Shown here piece after piece: positions 7,145-8,652 of a stretch of DNA of 8,652 nt; position 1 is the first letter of the stretch; every line of letters starts with the position of its first letter. The notes below the pieces were generated by a model, which worked only from the letters and a program-made list of their open reading frames with translations, ran no database searches and had not been told where the DNA came from. This stretch comes from Nitriliruptoraceae bacterium (GTDB lineage Bacteria > Actinomycetota > Nitriliruptoria > Nitriliruptorales > Nitriliruptoraceae): the NCBI GenBank assembly GCA_007117945.1, contig SKTN01000045.1:1-8652 (forward strand), read 5' to 3'. A program made the translations under genes and the position numbers.

Positions 7145-7150
7145 TCAACC

Positions 7151-8230
7151 ATGAATCACAAACAAGGCAACCATAAAATATTTATTGGTATGGCTCCGGG
7201 GGTTGGTAAAACCTATAAAATGTTGCAGGAGGGCAAGAGTCTTAAGCAAGATGGTATTGATGTGGTTATCGGACTTTTAGAAACCCATAACCGTCAGGAA
7301 ACTTTATTACAAGCTAATGGTTTAGAAATTATCCCCCGCAAGGCTATTAGTCAGGGGGAGTTAACCCTAACGGAAATGGATACCGATGCCATTATCAACC
7401 GTTGCCCTCAATTGGTATTAGTTGATGAGTTGGCTCATACCAATGTCCCTAATTCTCGATACCAAAAACGCTATGAAGATGTGGAAGAAATTCTCAGGGC
7501 AGGAATTGATGTTTATTCTACGGTCAATATTCAACATTTAGAAAGTTTGAATGATCTTGTGGCGAAAATTACGGGGGTAGTAGTTCGAGAACGTATTCCC
7601 GATCGCCTTTTAGAAGAAGCAAATCAAGTTGTTGTTATTGATGTAACCCCAGAAACCCTTGAAGAGCGTTTACTAGGGGGCAAAATATATGCTACGGATA
7701 AAATTCAACAATCTTTGCAAAATTTTTTCCAACGTAAAAATCTCATTGCTTTAAGGGAATTAGCTCTGCGAGAAATTGCCGATACAGTTGAGGAGGAAAC
7801 CCAGCAATTACTTTCTTCTACACAGTTTTATTCTATCCAAGAGAGGGTGTTAGTATGTGTTTCTACTTATCCCAATTCCTTGGGTTTGTTACGCCGTGGA
7901 GCAAGATTAGCTAATTATATGAATGCTCCTTTTTTTGTTTTATTTATTAAAAATCCTGAGCATTTTCTTTCTAAAACCGAAGCCCTGCACATCGAAACCT
8001 GTCAAAAACTTTGTCAAGATTTTGGGGGTACTTTTTTACGAGTTGAGGATGATAATGTCCCCGAGGCGATCGCCCGAATTGCCGAACAACAAAAGATTAC
8101 CCAAATTGTCATTGGTGAAAGTAAACAACCTTTATGGAAACGTTTGTGGAAAGGTTCTTTTACCCAGAAATTAATGAAATTGATTTGGAAAAAACAAATA
8201 GATTTACATATTATCGCCACTCAACATTAG
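7151..8230 (+). CDS. kdpD: Short KdpD: N-terminal KdpD/ATP-binding and USP domains only, no kinase
   Basis: At 359 residues this is less than half of E. coli KdpD (894). Residues 8-215 are the KdpD domain: Walker A GMAPGVGKT (13-21), VVIGLLETHNR (38-48), Walker B LVLVDELAHTN (88-98), then STVNIQHLESLNDLV and FFQRKNLIALRELALR. Residues about 229-357 are a universal-stress-protein domain, with VLVCVS at the start and IVIGES...KGSF near the end. It then stops cleanly at a TAG. The four-helix membrane region, GAF region, H box and ATPase motifs are absent, and no remnant of them follows. It is therefore a soluble protein that may sense ATP or another ligand but cannot phosphorylate by itself. Short KdpDs of this type are known from cyanobacteria such as Anabaena, so this is a lineage trait and not recent damage. 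It may act in trans on another kinase. Confidence 0.95.
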   Translation: MNHKQGNHKIFIGMAPGVGKTYKMLQEGKSLKQDGIDVVIGLLETHNRQETLLQANGLEIIPRKAISQGELTLTEMDTDAIINRCPQLVLVDELAHTNVPNSRYQKRYEDVEEILRAGIDVYSTVNIQHLESLNDLVAKITGVVVRERIPDRLLEEANQVVVIDVTPETLEERLLGGKIYATDKIQQSLQNFFQRKNLIALRELALREIADTVEEETQQLLSSTQFYSIQERVLVCVSTYPNSLGLLRRGARLANYMNAPFFVLFIKNPEHFLSKTEALHIETCQKLCQDFGGTFLRVEDDNVPEAIARIAEQQKITQIVIGESKQPLWKRLWKGSFTQKLMKLIWKKQIDLHIIATQH

Positions 8231-8287
8231 AGATTGACGAAGTTTATTATTATCTAACGTTACGCATTTAACTGTAGTTTAGACTAA
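8231..8287 (+). other. Spacer after kdpD, no clear terminator
   Basis: This AT-rich stretch follows the end of the operon. I find no hairpin followed by a T run here. Its end overlaps the palindrome GTTTAGACTAAAC (8277-8289), which has no T tail. Confidence 0.35.
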
Positions 8288-8289
8288 AC
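8277..8289. repeat. GTTTAGACTAAAC palindrome
   Basis: Six-base arms, GTTTAG and CTAAAC, are separated by one base. The left half plus the centre base equals GTTTAGA, the motif found three times in the kdpA promoter region. It may be a regulator binding site in front of something downstream, or simply coincidence in AT-rich DNA. Confidence 0.4.
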
Positions 8290-8603
8290 AGAAAGAAGAA
8301 TAAGGAAGGACACTCACTGGAATAAAATCATCCAAGAATATCCTCCTTTGCGGGAATTTTAAGAAGATTGCTGAGGTTATTGATAACGGTGAAGACTCTT
8401 TGATTTGTTTTCAAGACAGAACTCAAACGGAAATTAATCCATATCAACCCCTGATTTTTACTAGCGAAAAAGGGCAGGTACAAGATTCTGAGACTATTGA
8501 AACCATTGATGATAGTTATCGTGTCATTGATGGAACAGAAAATAACTGGTGGGAAGAGCGTCAATTACGGAAACATGAATCTTCTTTTTCCAATTTAGCT
8601 TAA
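8288..8603 (+). pseudogene. Possible remnant of an unrecognised gene with a +1 frameshift
   Basis: Two frames join into one plausible protein. The first runs from 8288 and encodes ...HWNKIIQEYPPLREF, then meets a TAA at 8360. The second, one base over, is open through that point and encodes KKIAEVIDNGED and onward to a TAA at 8601-8603, including YRVIDGTENNWWEE. Dropping one T from the run TTTT at 8357-8360 would fuse them. Neither part has an ATG start; the second could only begin at the TTG at 8400, giving 67 residues, and has no ribosome binding site. I read it as the C-terminal end of a decayed gene that has lost its start. I do not recognise the family. An expressed 67-residue protein from the TTG is the alternative. 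Confidence 0.4.
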
Positions 8604-8652
8604 TCTTGATCCAATCAAACTACTTTTTAACTTTAATTGAATTTGATCAATC
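8604..8652. other. AT-rich window end, nothing recognised
   Basis: The last 49 bases are AT-rich. Apart from the weak imperfect palindrome around TTGATCCAATCAA (8607-8619), I see no gene or regulatory signal. Confidence 0.3.

Noticed and set aside
376..8073. The seven GCGATCGC copies as regulatory sites or an array
   Set aside because: They are scattered, mostly inside genes. They are the HIP1 octamer common in cyanobacterial genomes, so they are an organism signature and not a local system.
8328..8564. Minus-strand frame of 78 codons after kdpD
   Set aside because: The opposite strand gives a more protein-like translation (WNKIIQEYPPL..., YRVIDGTENNWWEE). This frame has no ribosome binding site or recognisable motif.
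1..8652. CRISPR array, tRNA, rRNA or insertion sequence with a transposase
   Set aside because: I found no regularly spaced repeats, no tRNA-like cloverleaf and no transposase-like protein in the window.

Overview
The window looks like chromosomal DNA of a low-GC, probably unicellular, cyanobacterium. The main clue is seven complete copies of the octamer GCGATCGC (HIP1), at 376, 1152, 1266, 2674, 5074, 7010 and 8066, where chance would give far fewer than one. The protein sequences and the gene set also fit cyanobacteria: a Kdp operon whose KdpD is cut short and which has no KdpE.

Layout. At 1-221 is the 3' end of an unrecognised gene ending in a four-cysteine zinc-binding module. Leftward, from 2093 down to 343, lie a membrane-bound histidine kinase and, 47 bases downstream, a NarL/LuxR-type response regulator. 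A divergent promoter region (2094-2217) separates them from a rightward Kdp potassium-uptake operon: kdpA (2218-3897), kdpB (3957-6020), a KdpF-like small membrane protein (6193-6480), kdpC (6566-7144) and a kdpD that holds only the N-terminal half (7151-8230). After the operon (8231-8652) there is no intact gene; traces of one damaged reading frame can be read from about 8288 to 8603.

How they may work together. KdpA (K+ channel-like subunit), KdpB (P-type ATPase), KdpC and the KdpF-like protein form the high-affinity K+ pump. In the Escherichia coli system KdpD senses and phosphorylates the OmpR-type KdpE. Here KdpD stops after the KdpD/Walker domain and the universal-stress-protein domain, with no membrane region or kinase, and no kdpE is present. 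The divergent kinase has about four membrane helices followed by a complete kinase core, which are the parts missing from this KdpD. The best idea from this window is that the divergent kinase and regulator, perhaps with the short KdpD acting in trans, control kdp. This is inference from domain content and gene position. Supporting but unproven signs are three copies of GTTTAGA and a 7-bp inverted repeat in the divergent promoter region, plus a GTTTAGACTAAAC palindrome after kdpD.

Other structure: a 79-base segment with 9-bp perfect inverted ends after kdpB, and a 12-bp palindrome in front of kdpC.
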